Assembly (NCBI GenBank): GCA_002298915.1
Contig: DBML01000023.1
Location: forward strand, 248,001 to 312,000
Source: Clostridium sp. UBA699
GTDB lineage: Bacteria; Bacillota; Clostridia; Clostridiales; Clostridiaceae
Length of the DNA stretch: 64,000 bases
Reading direction: 5' to 3'
The notes under the pieces were generated by a model. It saw nothing but the letters and a program-made list of their open reading frames with translations. It was not told where the DNA came from and made no database searches. The position numbers and the translations under genes were made by a program. Below, piece by piece: positions 52,882-61,635 of this stretch; positions within the stretch are counted from its first letter, which is position 1; the number at the start of each line of letters is the position of its first letter.

Positions 52882-53880
52882 ATGGCATTATTCGAAAGTT
52901 ACGAAAGAAGAATAGATCAGATAGTACCTGTGCTCAACAAATACGGGATGGAAACCCTCGAGGATGCAAAAGCTATCTGCGAGGCTAAGGGGATTGATGT
53001 TTACAGCATAGTGAAGGGGATACAGCCTATATGCTTCGAGAACGCTTGCTGGGCGTACACCCTAGGAGCTGCCATAGCTATAAAAAAGGGCCTGACAAAG
53101 GCTGCAGCTGCTGCTGAAGCGATCGGAGAAGGCCTGCAGGCTTTCTGCATACCTGGATCGGTTGCTGACGACAGAAAGGTCGGAATAGGGCACGGAAACC
53201 TCGGGGCAATGCTCCTCAGCGAAGATACGCTCTGCTTCGCTTTCCTTGCAGGCCACGAATCCTTCGCTGCTGCTGAGGGTGCTATAGGAATAGCCAAATC
53301 TGCAAACAAGGTAAGGAAAGAGCCTTTGAAGGTAATACTCAACGGCCTCGGAAAAGACGCGGCTTACATCATCTCAAGGATAAACGGCTTCACATACGTC
53401 GAGACCAGGTTTGACTACCTCTCGGGAAAGCTTTCCGTAGTCAAGGAGATCGCGTTCTCGACAGGAGAGAGATCTAAGGTCAGGTGCTACGGCTCCGACG
53501 ACGTCAGGGAAGGCGTGGCAATAATGCATCACGAAGCCGTTGACGTTTCAATAACAGGAAACTCGACGAATCCAACAAGATTCCAGCACCCGGTTGCGGG
53601 AACCTACAAGAAGGAATGCTGGGAGATGGGCAAGAAGTACTTCTCGGTAGCGTCAGGCGGCGGTACGGGAAGAACTCTTCATCCTGACAACATGGCAGCG
53701 GGCCCTGCTTCGTACGGAATGACAGACACCATGGGAAGAATGCATTCCGACGCTCAGTTCGCAGGATCATCATCGGTGCCTGCGCACGTTGAGATGATGG
53801 GGCTTATAGGGATGGGAAACAACCCTATGGTTGGAGCTACGGTTGCAGTAGCTGTTGCAATAGAGCAGGCATCAAAATAA
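52882..53880 (+). CDS. GGGtGRT protein
   Basis: 332 residues from the ATG at 52882 (GGAAGGTG upstream; a GTG at 52873 touches it). Named by its motif, seen here as SVASGGGTGRTLHPDNMAAGPASYGMTDTMGRMHSDAQFAG. Other conserved-looking parts: ENACWAYTLGAAIAIKKG, GIGHGNLGAMLLSEDTLCFAFLAGHESFAAAEGAIGIAKSANK, and the C-terminal GLIGMGNNPMVGATVAVAVAIEQA. No membrane segments. Conserved in many anaerobes with the NifU-like gene; no activity is established. Confidence 0.88.
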   Translation: MALFESYERRIDQIVPVLNKYGMETLEDAKAICEAKGIDVYSIVKGIQPICFENACWAYTLGAAIAIKKGLTKAAAAAEAIGEGLQAFCIPGSVADDRKVGIGHGNLGAMLLSEDTLCFAFLAGHESFAAAEGAIGIAKSANKVRKEPLKVILNGLGKDAAYIISRINGFTYVETRFDYLSGKLSVVKEIAFSTGERSKVRCYGSDDVREGVAIMHHEAVDVSITGNSTNPTRFQHPVAGTYKKECWEMGKKYFSVASGGGTGRTLHPDNMAAGPASYGMTDTMGRMHSDAQFAGSSSVPAHVEMMGLIGMGNNPMVGATVAVAVAIEQASK

Positions 53881-53895
53881 GCAGGCAATTATTAA

Positions 53896-53927
53896 AGAGA
53901 GTGAATCGCGAGATTCACTCTCTTTTT
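53896..53927 (+). terminator. Terminator after GGGtGRT gene
   Basis: AGAGAGTGAATC and GATTCACTCTCT are perfect 12-base complements with loop GCGA, then TTTTT. Confidence 0.9.
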
Positions 53928-54031
53928 CGGTCACCTCATAAGTTCTCAACCTGTCTATTCAGCTCGTCTATCTCGCTAATAACTTTCGTGTTATAATCAA
54001 TTTATCAAAATTAACGGAGGGCATACAGCTT

Positions 54032-56080
54032 ATGGCAAAGAAGGTTGCCGTCGTCACCTACATGGCTTCTGCAGCGAGGTTTTACTCAAGCCGCCTCGAG
54101 GAGCTTTTCGGTGACAACATCGAAACCAGATTATATTCCGTAGAGGAGCACACTACTTCTGAGAACATTGAGGCTGACCTGATAGTAGTGTCAACCTATC
54201 CGATATTCGAAACCATAAAAAACAACATAAAGGTCGAAAGCGAGATAGTTATCCCGAGCCTGACTTTCACGAAGGATGCCCTTGAGCAGCTGCGGGCGCT
54301 GCCAAAGGGGACTAAGTGCATGCTGGTCAACTCCAGCGTGGACATGTGCATGGAAACCATCGCACTAATCAGCCAGCTTGGGGTGAACCACGTGGAGTTC
54401 TTCCCCGTGTACCCGGGCATGAGCGAGATACCTGAACTTGAGCTGGCTGTGACTCCGGGAGAGGCGAGGTTTGCACCTGAGAGGGTTAAGAGGCTCATAG
54501 ACATTGGTGACAGGGTTTTCGACATTAGCACAATGATAGAGATCGCTTTGAAGCTTGACCAGGAATTCCTCCTTGGCGAGAACGGCTTCATGAGCTATCC
54601 GGAAAGGATCGCGACGAACAGTTACAGCCTTGAAAGGCTTGCTGGAAAAACAACGAAGCTGGAGAGCCAGTTCGACATACTCCTCAGGATACTGGACGAG
54701 GGTATAGTAGGCGTGAACTCTGACGGCGTTATATTCGCAGTTAACCAGTGCGCTGAAAAGAACATAGGGGTGCAGAAGACGGAGCTGGTCGGAAGGAAAG
54801 TGGAAGAGGTCCTTGGGTATATCCCTTTCGACGCAGTATTCAGCTCGATGCAGCCCATAAGGAATAAGCTAATCAAGGTCGGTGACACGTATATAGACCT
54901 GAGCATCGAGCCCGTTACAGGCATGAACAGGATGATCGGCGCCTTCGCTATACTTAAAAAGTTCAAAGATACCGAGCAGCAGCAGCAGAAGCTCAGGCTG
55001 CAGCTCCTTAACAGGGGCTACAGGGCTAAGTACACTTTTGATGACATCATAGGGAACAGTGCTGCAATCATGAAGACCAAGAAGATCGCAATGAGGATGT
55101 CTGACACCAACTTCCCGGTGCTTATAACAGGCGAGAGCGGTACAGGCAAGGAGCTATTCGCGCAGGCGATTCACAATGCCTCCTCAAGGGCGGAATCCCC
55201 GTTCGTTGCGGTTAACTGCGCGGCTATCCCCGACAACCTACTCGAAAGCGAGCTTTTCGGCTACGAGGAAGGCGCCTTCACCGGCGCGAAAAAGGGAGGA
55301 AAGCCGGGGCTTTTCGAGTTCGCGCACATGGGCACGCTTTTCCTGGACGAGATAGAGGCCATGAGCCTCAGCCTGCAGTCGAAGCTCCTAAGGATACTCC
55401 AGGAAAAGGAGGTCATAAGGGTAGGCGGAGACAGGGTAATAAATGTGGACGTCAGGATAATCGCCACAACGAACGAAGAGGTGAAGGAGCTCATAGCGGA
55501 GGGAAGGTTCAGGAAGGACCTCTACTACAGGCTCAACGTACTTCCGCTGAGCATTCCGCCGCTCAGGGAAAGGGGCGAAGACATACTGCTCATACTTGAG
55601 GACATCAAGAAGGGGCTGGGAAGCGATTTCGAGCTTTCAGAGGACATCAGGAGGATATTCCTTAACTACTCCTGGGAAGGCAACATAAGGGAGCTGAGGA
55701 ACTACGTCGAGTACCTGACCTGCGTGTCGGACGGAAGGATAACAAGAGACGACCTTCCTCCGGACATATTGGAGGAAAGGGTCGGCGGAAAGCCGGAGGT
55801 CTGCACCGAATTCCTGGAAGAGGCAGGGGACAGGCTGGATGACTACATCAGGGTGATGGAGCTTCTTGCTAAGTGCTACGAGGACAGGACCGGCGCAGGC
55901 AGGAGGGCCCTTTCGAAGATGATGGAGGAAAAGAATGTTTTCCTTTCGGAGCCCGAGATAAGGACCATCCTAACCGGCCTGGAGAAGCATGGGCTAATAA
56001 CCGTGTCCAGGGGAAGGGGCGGAAGCAAGCTGACCGAAACCGGCCTGAACTTTGTCAGAGGTATCAAAAGGGTTAAATAG
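54032..56080 (+). CDS. Sigma-54-dependent transcription activator with PAS sensor
   Basis: 682 residues, GGAGGG site. N-terminal ~200 residues form an alpha/beta sensor reminiscent of PrpR_N (MAKKVAVVTYMASAARFYSSRLEELFG...). PAS near 215-320 (ILDEGIVGVNSDGVIFAVNQCAEKNIG). AAA+ domain near 335-560: GESGTGKELFAQAIHN, sigma-54-contact loop EGAFTGA near 413, and LFLDEIEAMSLSLQSKLLRILQ. The C-terminus is not Fis-type; it looks like a winged helix (EPEIRTILTGLEKHGLITVSRGRGGSKLTETGLNFV). It sits just upstream of a -24/-12 promoter and very likely controls the C-S lyase and permease genes. Confidence 0.9.
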   Translation: MAKKVAVVTYMASAARFYSSRLEELFGDNIETRLYSVEEHTTSENIEADLIVVSTYPIFETIKNNIKVESEIVIPSLTFTKDALEQLRALPKGTKCMLVNSSVDMCMETIALISQLGVNHVEFFPVYPGMSEIPELELAVTPGEARFAPERVKRLIDIGDRVFDISTMIEIALKLDQEFLLGENGFMSYPERIATNSYSLERLAGKTTKLESQFDILLRILDEGIVGVNSDGVIFAVNQCAEKNIGVQKTELVGRKVEEVLGYIPFDAVFSSMQPIRNKLIKVGDTYIDLSIEPVTGMNRMIGAFAILKKFKDTEQQQQKLRLQLLNRGYRAKYTFDDIIGNSAAIMKTKKIAMRMSDTNFPVLITGESGTGKELFAQAIHNASSRAESPFVAVNCAAIPDNLLESELFGYEEGAFTGAKKGGKPGLFEFAHMGTLFLDEIEAMSLSLQSKLLRILQEKEVIRVGGDRVINVDVRIIATTNEEVKELIAEGRFRKDLYYRLNVLPLSIPPLRERGEDILLILEDIKKGLGSDFELSEDIRRIFLNYSWEGNIRELRNYVEYLTCVSDGRITRDDLPPDILEERVGGKPEVCTEFLEEAGDRLDDYIRVMELLAKCYEDRTGAGRRALSKMMEEKNVFLSEPEIRTILTGLEKHGLITVSRGRGGSKLTETGLNFVRGIKRVK

Positions 56081-56109
56081 GTTGAATTAAAAACCTATTT
56101 AACCCTTTT
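56066..56109 (+). terminator. Terminator after the activator gene
   Basis: AAAAGGGTTAAATAGGTT and AACCTATTTAACCCTTTT are perfect 18-base complements around GAATTAAA. It overlaps the stop codon of the activator gene and insulates the sigma-54 promoter. Confidence 0.88.
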
Positions 56110-56129
56110 CTCCTGTTCGGACAACGCTT

Positions 56130-56147
56130 TTGTGAGGAAAATCACAA
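56130..56147. promoter_or_regulatory. Inverted repeat, candidate activator site
   Basis: TTGTGA, 6 bases, TCACAA, with partly symmetric AACG and CGTT further out. It lies 10 bases before the -24 box, closer than usual for an enhancer, so it could be the activator site or an operator for another factor. Confidence 0.5.
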
Positions 56148-56156
56148 CGTTTTCAG

Positions 56157-56173
56157 TTGGCACGCTACTTGCT
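56157..56173 (+). promoter_or_regulatory. Sigma-54 (-24/-12) promoter
   Basis: TTGGCACGCTACTTGCT matches the consensus YTGGCACG-N4-TTGCW at every fixed position. It is 54 bases before the C-S lyase start codon, beside a sigma-54 activator gene. Confidence 0.9.
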
Positions 56174-56226
56174 TTATAGAAAAGCGTATTTGCAAATATA
56201 CGATTTCTATATCTGGAGGGAACACG

Positions 56227-57414
56227 ATGAAGTACAATTTCGACGAAATCATAAGCAGAAAGGAAAACAACGCCGCGAAATACGATGAGCTCGGCGCAAA
56301 ATACGGCAGGGAAGACCTGATACCGATGTGGATAGCAGACATGGACTTCAGGACAGCGGAGCCGATACTCGAGGCTATGAGGAAAAGGCTGGAGCAGGGC
56401 ATATTCGGATATGTATCGAGGCCTGACTCCTACTATGAGTCTGTATGCGAGTGGTTCGGCAAGAAGCACGGGTGGGACGTTAGAAGCGAGCACATGAGCC
56501 ACAGCCACGGGGTTATCCCGGGAATGGTGATGATGATGAAGGAGTTCACTGAACCGGGCGACAAGATAATGATCCAGTCACCAGTTTACAACGAATTCTT
56601 CGATATAGTCAGCGACCACGGAAGAGAACTGGTGGTAAGCCACTTGAAAGAGGAAGACGGAAAATATATCATGGATTATGAAGATTTCGAGGATAAGGCT
56701 AAGGACGGGGTAAAATGGTTCCTTCTCTGCAACCCTCACAACCCGGTAGGAAGGGTCTGGACCAGGGAAGAGCTGGAGAAGATAGGGGATATATGCCTAA
56801 GGCACGGCATAAAGGTCATAGCTGACGAGATCCACTGCGAGCTTGTTTACGAAGGATACAGCTACACCCCGTTCGCATCAATATCTGAAGAGTTTTTCAG
56901 GAACTCCATAACTTGCATCGCACCGAGCAAGACCTTCAACCTGGCAGGGCTCCAGTCCTCCATAATCGTCTTCGGCAACCTGGAGGAGAAGAAGAGGTAC
57001 GACTACCTCCTGCAGATAAACGACATAAAGAGGAACAACTGCTTCAGCCTCGTTGCGACTGAAGCGGCTTACAGGCATGGCGAGGAATGGCTTGAGCAGC
57101 TTCTTGCATACCTCAAGGGAAACATAGATTACGTGCACAGCTACTGCAGGGACAACATCCCTCAGATCAAGCCAAACGTTCCTGAAGCAACCTACCTGAT
57201 CTGGATGGACTGCAGCGAGCTTGGGATGACGCAGGAGGAGCTGAAGGACTTCGTGCTCAACGATGCAAAGCTGGCTCTCGGCCTCTGGTACGGCGAGGAG
57301 AGCCGCGACCATGTGAGGATGAACATTGCTTGCCCGAGGTCCGTTGTCGAAGCTGCGATGGAAAGGCTTAAAACAGCGGTGGACAAGCTGCAGAAGATAG
57401 ATAAAGTAAGTTAA
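56227..57414 (+). CDS. PatB/MalY-type C-S lyase (cystathionine beta-lyase)
   Basis: 395 residues, GGAGGG site. Fold-type I PLP enzyme: IPMWIADMDFRTAEPILEAM (MalY/PatB hallmark WIADMDF), LCNPHNPVGRVWTREEL, VIADEIHCELVY, PLP lysine in IAPSKTFNLAGLQSS, and the C-terminal HVRMNIACPRSVVEAAMERL. Cleaves cystathionine or related C-S compounds to pyruvate, ammonia and a thiol. First gene behind the sigma-54 promoter, followed after 24 bases by an amino-acid permease. Together they would import and break down a sulfur amino acid (inference). Confidence 0.93.
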   Translation: MKYNFDEIISRKENNAAKYDELGAKYGREDLIPMWIADMDFRTAEPILEAMRKRLEQGIFGYVSRPDSYYESVCEWFGKKHGWDVRSEHMSHSHGVIPGMVMMMKEFTEPGDKIMIQSPVYNEFFDIVSDHGRELVVSHLKEEDGKYIMDYEDFEDKAKDGVKWFLLCNPHNPVGRVWTREELEKIGDICLRHGIKVIADEIHCELVYEGYSYTPFASISEEFFRNSITCIAPSKTFNLAGLQSSIIVFGNLEEKKRYDYLLQINDIKRNNCFSLVATEAAYRHGEEWLEQLLAYLKGNIDYVHSYCRDNIPQIKPNVPEATYLIWMDCSELGMTQEELKDFVLNDAKLALGLWYGEESRDHVRMNIACPRSVVEAAMERLKTAVDKLQKIDKVS

Positions 57415-57438
57415 TTTTGAGTTAAGGGGGAAAATATT

Positions 57439-58791
57439 ATGGCGGAAATACAAGCAGTAAAATGCGAAAACAATACAGATAAAACACAGCTCAAGAGGAC
57501 CATGAACGCGTTCCAGGGGATAATGTACGTAATAGGCCTCGTAATTGGATCTGGAGTGTTCTTGAAACCGGCGGTCGTTGTGAGGAACACGGGCTCGACG
57601 GGAATGGCACTTCTGTTCTGGATCTTCGGAGGAGTAATAACCATAGCGGCGGCTTTGACCGTTGCAGAGCTTGCGGCGTACATACCTAAACTGGGCGGGC
57701 TTTACACATACCTTGTGGAGCTTTACGGCGAGAAGTTGGGCTTCCTGTTCGGATGGGTGTCGGCGCTGATCAACGCTCCGGGAACCTGCGGTGCGGTATC
57801 GATAGCCTGCGCAACCTTCGCAACGTTCTTCCTGCCTATGTCTGGAACAGAGCAGAAGATGTTCGCAATCGGCCTCGTTGTGATCCTGGTCACGGCCCAG
57901 ATAATATCCACGAAGTACGGCATTGTCCTGCAGACGCTGGCAACTGTAGGAAAGCTGGTGCCGATCGCTGCAATTATAGTATTCGGTTTGATAAACGGCA
58001 CAGCTCATGACATAAGCTTCGCGTCGGTCGGACACATCCAGGGCGCAAGCACGGCAGCCGCTCTCCTTGGGGTGCTCTGGGCGTACGACGGATGGGTCAC
58101 TACCTGCACTTTGGCTGCAGACATGAAAGAGCCGGAAAAGAACATCCCTAAAGCTGTCGTTGTGGGAATCCTGGTTGTAATGGCGGTCTACGTTGCATTC
58201 AACGCTGCGATATTCAACGTGCTGCCTGCTTCAGAGGTCGCGGCTTCGCAGAAGATTGGAGTCGACGTCTGCTCGAGGCTTTTCGGACCAGCCGGAGCTG
58301 CGTTCATAACTGCCGGAATGATGATCTCGGTTTTCGGGACACTAAACGGCATGCTCACTTGCGGAGCAAGGTACACACTTGCAATGGGCGAGCGCAACCA
58401 CTTGCCAGCTCCGCACGTGCTCGGAGCTCTGAACCCTAAGCTTGGAACACCAATAAACGCGCTCATATTCCAGGGAGCTGTATCCATAGTCTACATCCTG
58501 ACTGGAACATTCAACTCAATAACTGACCTCATAGTGTTCGTGCTCTGGATATTCTTCTGCCTGGGAATAGGAGGAGTATTCATTCTAAGGAAGAGGGTCG
58601 AAAGAAACCCTAAGCTCTACCACGTTCCACTCTTCCCTGTGCTCCCGCTGATCGGCCTGCTGGGTGGCGGCTACCTCATATTCGCAACCTTCAAGGACAA
58701 CCCTAAGAGCGCATTGCTGGGAATAGGAATAACCCTGCTGGGTCTTCCGGTGTACTATTACTGCAAGAAGAAGGAACAGGCAAAGAATTAG
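57439..58791 (+). CDS. APC-family amino acid permease
   Basis: 450 residues, AAGGGGG site. Twelve hydrophobic segments. TM1 begins NAFQGIMYVIGLVIGSGVFLKPAVV, with the GSGVF unwound-helix motif of APC transporters; LGVLWAYDGWVTTCTLAADMKEPEKNIPKA is the TM6 region. Similar to LAT/serine-threonine exchanger types. Downstream of the C-S lyase under the sigma-54 promoter, so a cystathionine, cysteine or methionine-like substrate is plausible but unproven. Ends at a terminator. Confidence 0.92.
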   Translation: MAEIQAVKCENNTDKTQLKRTMNAFQGIMYVIGLVIGSGVFLKPAVVVRNTGSTGMALLFWIFGGVITIAAALTVAELAAYIPKLGGLYTYLVELYGEKLGFLFGWVSALINAPGTCGAVSIACATFATFFLPMSGTEQKMFAIGLVVILVTAQIISTKYGIVLQTLATVGKLVPIAAIIVFGLINGTAHDISFASVGHIQGASTAAALLGVLWAYDGWVTTCTLAADMKEPEKNIPKAVVVGILVVMAVYVAFNAAIFNVLPASEVAASQKIGVDVCSRLFGPAGAAFITAGMMISVFGTLNGMLTCGARYTLAMGERNHLPAPHVLGALNPKLGTPINALIFQGAVSIVYILTGTFNSITDLIVFVLWIFFCLGIGGVFILRKRVERNPKLYHVPLFPVLPLIGLLGGGYLIFATFKDNPKSALLGIGITLLGLPVYYYCKKKEQAKN

Positions 58792-58806
58792 CACAAAATG
58801 GGCTTT

Positions 58807-58833
58807 AAACCGTCTCTGGGGAGGCGGTTTTTT
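58807..58833 (+). terminator. Terminator after permease
   Basis: AACCG-T-CTC and GAG-G-CGGTT stem around TGGG, followed by TTTTTT. Confidence 0.8.
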
Positions 58834-58878
58834 GCTGTTCATGGTATAATTTAGCTATCACATAATCGGAGGGGCATG

Positions 58879-59604
58879 ATGTTTACAATTTTTTTATTCG
58901 GCATAGTAGTTTTGGTGACGCATTTTCTCGAGGGCATTACTGGCTTCGGCTGCACCGTCCTGGCGCTGCCTTTCTGCGTAATGCTTGTGGGGGTCAAGAC
59001 GGCGGTTCCTGTTCTGACGGGGCTCAGCCTGATACTGTCATCGTACATAGTAATTATCGACCGCAGGAACATAGTATGGAAAGCATACTTGAAGATAATC
59101 ACCTTTGTAGGGCTAGGGCTCCCTATAGGTATGATTCTTTTCTCGTTCCTGCCAGAAGATATCCTTAAGAAGATACTCGGTGTGTTCATGGTACTCGTTG
59201 CTGCAAGGGGGATATACTTCGCATTCAACCAGAAAGCCAAGGTCAGGGAAATCGGGGACAAAGCTCTTAATGTGATCCTTTTCCTGGGAGGAATCATTCA
59301 CGGAGCGTTCAGTGCAGGAGGGCCGTTCGTTGTGATATACGCGACTCAGGCGCTCAAGAACAAGAGCAATTTCAGGGCAACGTTATCAACACTGTGGGTA
59401 ACTCTCAACAGCATAATAATCGTTAAGATAGCTTTGAGCGGAGCGTTCACGCCTGCAGTCGTTAAGTACTTCGGATGGTCCGTGCCTTTTCTCCTGGCGG
59501 GGATGCTCCTGGGGAACTGGGCCCACAAAAGGATAGAGGACAGGGTGTTCACAAAGGTTGTTTTCCTGGTTCTGCTGGTTGCAGGTTTCTTCATGTTTGC
59601 ATAG
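58879..59604 (+). CDS. TauE/SafE-family (sulfite exporter-like) membrane protein
   Basis: 241 residues; ATG at 58879 is 6 bases after GGAGG (ATG at 58876 is the alternative). Eight or so hydrophobic segments in two halves, each with the family block: GIVVLVTHFLEGITGFGCTVLALP (GxxxGFG) and LFLGGIIHGAFSAGGPFVVIYATQ (G(A/S)FSAGGP). TauE/SafE proteins move sulfite, sulfoacetate or related anions. Close to the C-S lyase unit, which hints at sulfur metabolism, though a terminator separates them. Confidence 0.88.
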   Translation: MFTIFLFGIVVLVTHFLEGITGFGCTVLALPFCVMLVGVKTAVPVLTGLSLILSSYIVIIDRRNIVWKAYLKIITFVGLGLPIGMILFSFLPEDILKKILGVFMVLVAARGIYFAFNQKAKVREIGDKALNVILFLGGIIHGAFSAGGPFVVIYATQALKNKSNFRATLSTLWVTLNSIIIVKIALSGAFTPAVVKYFGWSVPFLLAGMLLGNWAHKRIEDRVFTKVVFLVLLVAGFFMFA

Positions 59605-59650
59605 CGGAATGTTCGAATTAAGTGTTGTTATTTTTGGGGGGGTGGATGCA

Positions 59651-60799
59651 TTGAAGGTCAACGGTAATTTAAAGGTCATTCTGGCAATGGCTCTTTTCGG
59701 GAGCATAGGGGTATTTGTAAAGAACATAAACCTACCTTCCATGGAGATTGCGTTCCTTAGGTCGGCGATAGCGAGCATTGCGCTGATCATTTGGGGCGTG
59801 ATGCCAAGAAGCAAGAGAATAGGCTCGGAAAACGGCATAAAGAATGTCTTTCAGGACAGGAAGAGCTTCTTGTACCTGGCTGCATCTGGAGCCCTCCTGG
59901 GTATAAACTGGGTTATGGTCTTCCAGGCCTACAAATTCACCACGCTTTCTAACGCAAACCTAGTATACTATTTCTCGCCTGTATTCGTTATTCTCTTTTC
60001 GCCGTTTCTGTTCAACGAAAAGCTTACCAAAATCAAGGTCATAAGCGTCCTAGTTGCGGTGGGGGGGCTTGCAATGATCCTGTTCAACCAGCCGCAGAAC
60101 ACGGGAGGCAGCTACAACCACCTCCTGGGAGTTGCGTATGCTCTGGCTGGAGGTTCGATGTACGCAGTGATGATTTTCTTGAACAAAAAAATAGAAAACG
60201 TCTCTGGTCCCGACAGGACCAAGATTCAGATAACCGCAGCCGCTCTGGTGCTGCTGCCCTTTGTCTTGTTCAGGAACCAGATTCATATAACTGACATAAG
60301 AATGTTAATGTTTATACTTATCCTCGGCCTCGTGCATACTGCCTTTGGCCTCTCGCTTTACTTCTCGGCAATGAACGATGTCAAAGCCCAGAACATAGCT
60401 CTTTTCAGTTACATAGACCCAATCTCGGCTGTTATTTGGGGAGTTCTGATATTCCAGGACAACATCAATGCATTCCAGATAATCGGGGGCTTGCTGATAC
60501 TCGTATCCACATATTTCGGAAGCCGGACGAAGGAGGAAGGGAGCAAAGCATCATCAGAAATGCAAATGGATCTGAAAGAGCTTGAAAATCTTGTCGATAC
60601 TGTGTATGGAGTTGTGGGCGAAAAGTATTCGGAGGAATTTAAATCCATAACCGGAGGATGCCACTGTATACCCCCGACAGAATGGTATGGGGATGTCTAT
60701 CTGGCTTTCAAAAAAATATTAAAAGACGATGCGATAAAGGATGAGCAGCTCAAAAAGCAGGTGAGAGACGAGTTGAAGTATTTATCGAAATGGTTTTAG
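59651..60799 (+). CDS. EamA-type transporter with extra C-terminal domain
   Basis: 382 residues from the TTG at 59651, preceded by GGGGGGGTGG; the frame is open earlier but without a site. Ten membrane segments in two EamA repeats (NGNLKVILAMALFGSIGVFVKNI... and NHLLGVAYALAGGSMYAVMIFLNKKI...), ending near residue 292. A soluble tail of about 90 residues follows: LKELENLVDTVYGVVGEKYSEEF, GGCHCIPPTEWYGDVYLAF and KKQVRDELKYLSKWF. EamA proteins usually end soon after the last helix, so this fusion is unusual. Substrate unknown. Last gene of the GC-richer core. Confidence 0.88.
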   Translation: MKVNGNLKVILAMALFGSIGVFVKNINLPSMEIAFLRSAIASIALIIWGVMPRSKRIGSENGIKNVFQDRKSFLYLAASGALLGINWVMVFQAYKFTTLSNANLVYYFSPVFVILFSPFLFNEKLTKIKVISVLVAVGGLAMILFNQPQNTGGSYNHLLGVAYALAGGSMYAVMIFLNKKIENVSGPDRTKIQITAAALVLLPFVLFRNQIHITDIRMLMFILILGLVHTAFGLSLYFSAMNDVKAQNIALFSYIDPISAVIWGVLIFQDNINAFQIIGGLLILVSTYFGSRTKEEGSKASSEMQMDLKELENLVDTVYGVVGEKYSEEFKSITGGCHCIPPTEWYGDVYLAFKKILKDDAIKDEQLKKQVRDELKYLSKWF

Positions 60800-60827
60800 C
60801 GATGATCAATTGATTTGTTATTGTTAA

Positions 60828-60846
60828 AGGGCGCAGATGTAGAAAA
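60828..60846 (+). repeat. Degenerate cassette-junction repeat
   Basis: AAGGGCGCAGATGTAG keeps the GGCG...TGTAG core and marks the step into AT-rich DNA. Weak match. Confidence 0.4.
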
Positions 60847-60932
60847 TTGTGCATCAACAATAATACTAGATTAAAGGTTATGTCGTATAAAAAAATGGAA
60901 TCTGTATTTCAATAATATAGGGAGAAACTATA

Positions 60933-61526
60933 ATGAATGATGTAACGTACAGCCTGATTTATTTATTTGTTAAGGCTTCAGTATATCTATTAATAGGTTA
61001 TATAATTGGGAAAGCTTTAACTATAAATAAAAAAGCGAAAATTATTGAGTCTGGAACGATGGTTTTTGAAATACAAAAAGGTTACAGAATAATTGGGATT
61101 GCTTTTTTCCTGTTTGCAATCTTTCTCTTATTTCAGTCGAATTCTAATACCATCAACGATTTTACTGATTTATTTTTAGCAATTATTTTGATTTCATTTT
61201 TCATAATCAGTGGAGCATGGATATTAATAGCGTCATTCAATGTGATTGAAGTTTCATCAGAGAAAATTCGAGAGTATAATACCTGGGGAGTAGGAACTGA
61301 GAATGTGATTTTTTGGGAAGCTATTGATGATATAAGATATGATGACATAAAGAAAGGATTTAAAATAGTATCTAATAAAACAAAAATAATCATAGATATA
61401 CAATATTCTGGATTCGAGGATTTTATTCAATTGCTGAGAATAAGATTCGGTGATGCAATTCATGGAGTATCTTTAGACGATATCTGTAATGATATAAAGA
61501 AGTTTAAAAAATTCCCGATTAGTTAA
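60933..61526 (+). CDS. Membrane protein with PH-like domain
   Basis: 197 residues, GGGAGAAAC site. Three hydrophobic segments (LIYLFVKASVYLLIGYIIGKAL, GYRIIGIAFFLFAIFLLF, LFLAIILISFFIISGAWILIA), then a beta-rich soluble part (FNVIEVSSEKIREYNTWGVGTENVIFWEAIDDIRYDDIKKGFKIVSNKTKIIID) resembling bacterial PH domains. Analogous in layout to the left-end protein at 1230. AT-rich. No function known. Confidence 0.65.
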   Translation: MNDVTYSLIYLFVKASVYLLIGYIIGKALTINKKAKIIESGTMVFEIQKGYRIIGIAFFLFAIFLLFQSNSNTINDFTDLFLAIILISFFIISGAWILIASFNVIEVSSEKIREYNTWGVGTENVIFWEAIDDIRYDDIKKGFKIVSNKTKIIIDIQYSGFEDFIQLLRIRFGDAIHGVSLDDICNDIKKFKKFPIS

Positions 61527-61560
61527 ATTAGTAATATCAGTAATGTTAGTGTCCATCTTT

Positions 61561-61597
61561 TATGGCGCACATGTAGGATATGGTGAACCATTGTAGG
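61561..61597 (+). repeat. Composite cassette-junction repeat
   Basis: Two units in tandem: TATGGCGCACATGTAGG and ATATGGTGAACCATTGTAG. The second is identical to the minus-strand unit at 2617-2637. Confidence 0.7.
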
Positions 61598-61635
61598 TTA
61601 TTATGTACGAATGTAAATTATGGAGGTTTATAGAC

